Source: JBOGZI01 sp050697275 (GTDB lineage: Bacteria > Actinomycetota > Thermoleophilia > Solirubrobacterales > 70-9). Taken from it: DNA of 5,610 nucleotides. The stretch covers positions 1 through 5,610 of the forward strand of contig JBOGZI010000049.1 of assembly GCA_050697275.1 (NCBI GenBank), written 5' to 3'. Positions within the stretch are counted from its first letter, which is position 1, and the number at the start of each line of letters is the position of its first letter. Shown piece after piece: positions 4,750 to 5,610 of the stretch. Below the pieces are notes generated by a model. The model worked only from the letters and a program-made list of their open reading frames with translations, was not told the DNA's origin and did no database searches. A program made the position numbers and the translations under genes.

Positions 4750-5241
4750 GTGGCGGAGGAGGCTGAGGGAGTCGAGACCCTGCCGGAGGAGCCGGCCGAG
4801 CGCGTGCGGGCGCTGCTCGAGCGGGTCGTGCAGGAGCTGGAGCTCGACGCGGCGGTCTCGGTCGAGGAGGACGAGGACGAGATCCGCGGCGCGGTGGACG
4901 GCGAGGACGTCGGCCTGCTGATCGGCCGGCGCGGCCAGACGATCGACGCGGTGCAGCTGCTCTGCTACCAGGCGGCCTTCCGCGGCCGCCAGGACCGCAA
5001 GCGGGTCACCGTGGACGCCTCCGGCTACCGCGCCCGCCAGGCCGAGACGCTCCGCCGCCAGGCCGACATGGCCGCCGAGGACGCGCTGCGCGACGGCCGC
5101 TCGATCGAGCTCGAGCCGATGGGATCGAACGAGCGGCGGGTGGTCCACGAGCACCTGCGGGAGCGACCCGAGGTGGAGACCTTCAGCGAGGGCGACGAGC
5201 CCAACCGCTTCGTCGTGGTCGCGCCGCTGGTGGAGGATTGA
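4750..5241 (+). CDS. jag: KH-R3H RNA-binding protein Jag/KhpB
   Basis: A 163-residue single-strand nucleic-acid-binding protein of the Jag (SpoIIIJ-associated, KhpB/EloR) family. The KH domain carries its GxxG loop as IGRRGQT (58-64) within VGLLIGRRGQTIDAVQLL. The R3H domain spans about 95-160, with the R-x3-H signature at R129-H133 (ERRVVHEHL) and the family ending FSEGDEPNRFVVVAP. An acidic N-terminal helix (about 1-45) replaces the Jag-N domain of Firmicutes, so this is the short form. The family binds RNA and in some bacteria influences cell-wall growth; the role here is unknown. The start is forced: TAG lies four codons upstream with no start between. No Shine-Dalgarno sequence is visible. 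jag commonly follows yidC, as here. Confidence 0.94.
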   Translation: MAEEAEGVETLPEEPAERVRALLERVVQELELDAAVSVEEDEDEIRGAVDGEDVGLLIGRRGQTIDAVQLLCYQAAFRGRQDRKRVTVDASGYRARQAETLRRQADMAAEDALRDGRSIELEPMGSNERRVVHEHLRERPEVETFSEGDEPNRFVVVAPLVED

Positions 5242-5260
5242 GCCGGAGCCCCCGGGGAAG

Positions 5261-5610
5261 GTGAGCCCGGAGCTCCCCGCCGGCGCGGCATCGACGCTGG
5301 ACGCGCTGCTCGAGCTGCTCGCCGAGCCGGGAGCGCCGGTCTCGCTCTCCAGCGCCGAGCGGGCCGAGGACGTCCACATCGCGGACTCGCTCAGCGCGCT
5401 CGAGTTCGAGCAGCTCCGCGAAGCCGGCCGGATCGCCGACCTGGGCAGCGGGGCCGGCCTGCCGGGGCTCGTCCTCGCCGCCGCCCTGCCGCGGGCCCGG
5501 GTCGACCTGATCGAGTCGGTCGGCCGCAAGTGCGAGTTCATGCGCGGGGCGATCGAGCGCACCGGCCTCGCCAACGCCGCCGTGGTCTGCGAGCGGTCGG
5601 AGTCCTGGGC
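5261..5610 (+). CDS. rsmG: 16S rRNA (guanine-N7)-methyltransferase RsmG (5' part, runs off right edge)
   Basis: The first 116 complete codons of RsmG (GidB), which makes m7G527 (E. coli numbering) in 16S rRNA using S-adenosylmethionine. The SAM-binding motif I is DLGSGAGLPG (60-69), preceded by the family HIADSLSAL (39-47) and followed by VDLIESVGRKCEFMR (81-95), where E85 is in the position expected to contact the SAM ribose. The segment before HIADSL is short, and the usual WN.xNLT element is hardly recognisable (PGAPVSLSS, 23-31). The GTG start at 5261 lies 19 nt after the jag stop, with GGAG at 5245-5248 and a GGGGAAG directly before it; an alternative downstream start is possible but less likely. 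It is probably cotranscribed with jag. The remaining C-terminal part is outside the window. Confidence 0.93.
   Translation, partial: MSPELPAGAASTLDALLELLAEPGAPVSLSSAERAEDVHIADSLSALEFEQLREAGRIADLGSGAGLPGLVLAAALPRARVDLIESVGRKCEFMRGAIERTGLANAAVVCERSESW

Noticed and set aside
3767..4921. Long plus-strand open frame (384 codons) across yidC and jag
   Set aside because: Out-of-frame shadow; Arg/Pro/Gly/His-rich with no domain, and it overlaps three well-supported genes.
4528..5574. Long minus-strand open frame (348 codons) opposite jag and rsmG
   Set aside because: Antisense shadow of two recognised genes; low-complexity Ala/Arg/Ser content and no ribosome binding site argument.
1..5610. Mobile elements, CRISPR arrays, tRNA or rRNA genes
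   Set aside because: No spaced direct-repeat array, transposase motif, terminal inverted repeats or tRNA-like cloverleaf was seen; every long stretch is accounted for by core genes.

Overview
This window is the chromosome replication-origin neighbourhood of a GC-rich bacterium. It holds two divergent core gene blocks and no accessory or mobile DNA that I can see. The gene order (recF, dnaN and dnaA to the left; rpmH, rnpA, yidD, yidC, jag and rsmG to the right) is the classic bacterial origin arrangement. The strongly GC-rich codon use, the short YidC without a large periplasmic domain, the R3H/Jag protein and the DnaA C-terminus (RQLAMYL, then LTDLSLPAIAGAF) all suggest an actinobacterium. 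Divergence from Streptomyces/Mycobacterium-type DnaA makes a deep lineage such as Thermoleophilia plausible, but that placement is inference from memory, not a search.

Left block, minus strand: dnaA (stop at 1473) starts in or beyond the 2768-2825 region. It is followed by an 80-bp gap (1393-1472), dnaN (289-1392), and the first 94 codons of recF, which run off the left edge. The dnaA-dnaN gap carries the strongest non-coding signal in the window. Two DnaA-box-like 9-mers lie end to end (1425-1442), followed by a 4-nt GC spacer and four TAG/TAA triplets (1409-1420). This has the layout and polarity of the basal origin unwinding system described in Bacillus subtilis (double DnaA box, GC spacer, DnaA-trios), so I place the likely unwinding site here.

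The divergent intergenic region (about 2826-3056) appears to hold promoters rather than a box-rich origin. It has a minus-strand -10 TATGAT for dnaA, with a perfect dyad filling the promoter spacer, and a plus-strand -10 TATACT for rpmH.

Right block, plus strand: rpmH, rnpA, yidD and yidC form a tightly overlapping chain (overlaps of 1, 4 and 1 nt), which implies one transcript with translational coupling. They encode ribosomal protein bL34, the RNase P protein, a small membrane-insertion factor and the YidC insertase. A hairpin follows yidC. After a 121-nt gap comes jag (khpB), which looks leaderless with its own -10, then rsmG (16S rRNA m7G methyltransferase), cut off at the right edge.

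I see no undescribed multi-gene system. The observations most worth following are the compact BUS-like origin, a dnaA whose only well-placed start codon is the non-standard GTT, a DnaA DNA-binding loop poor in basic residues, and the leaderless jag start.
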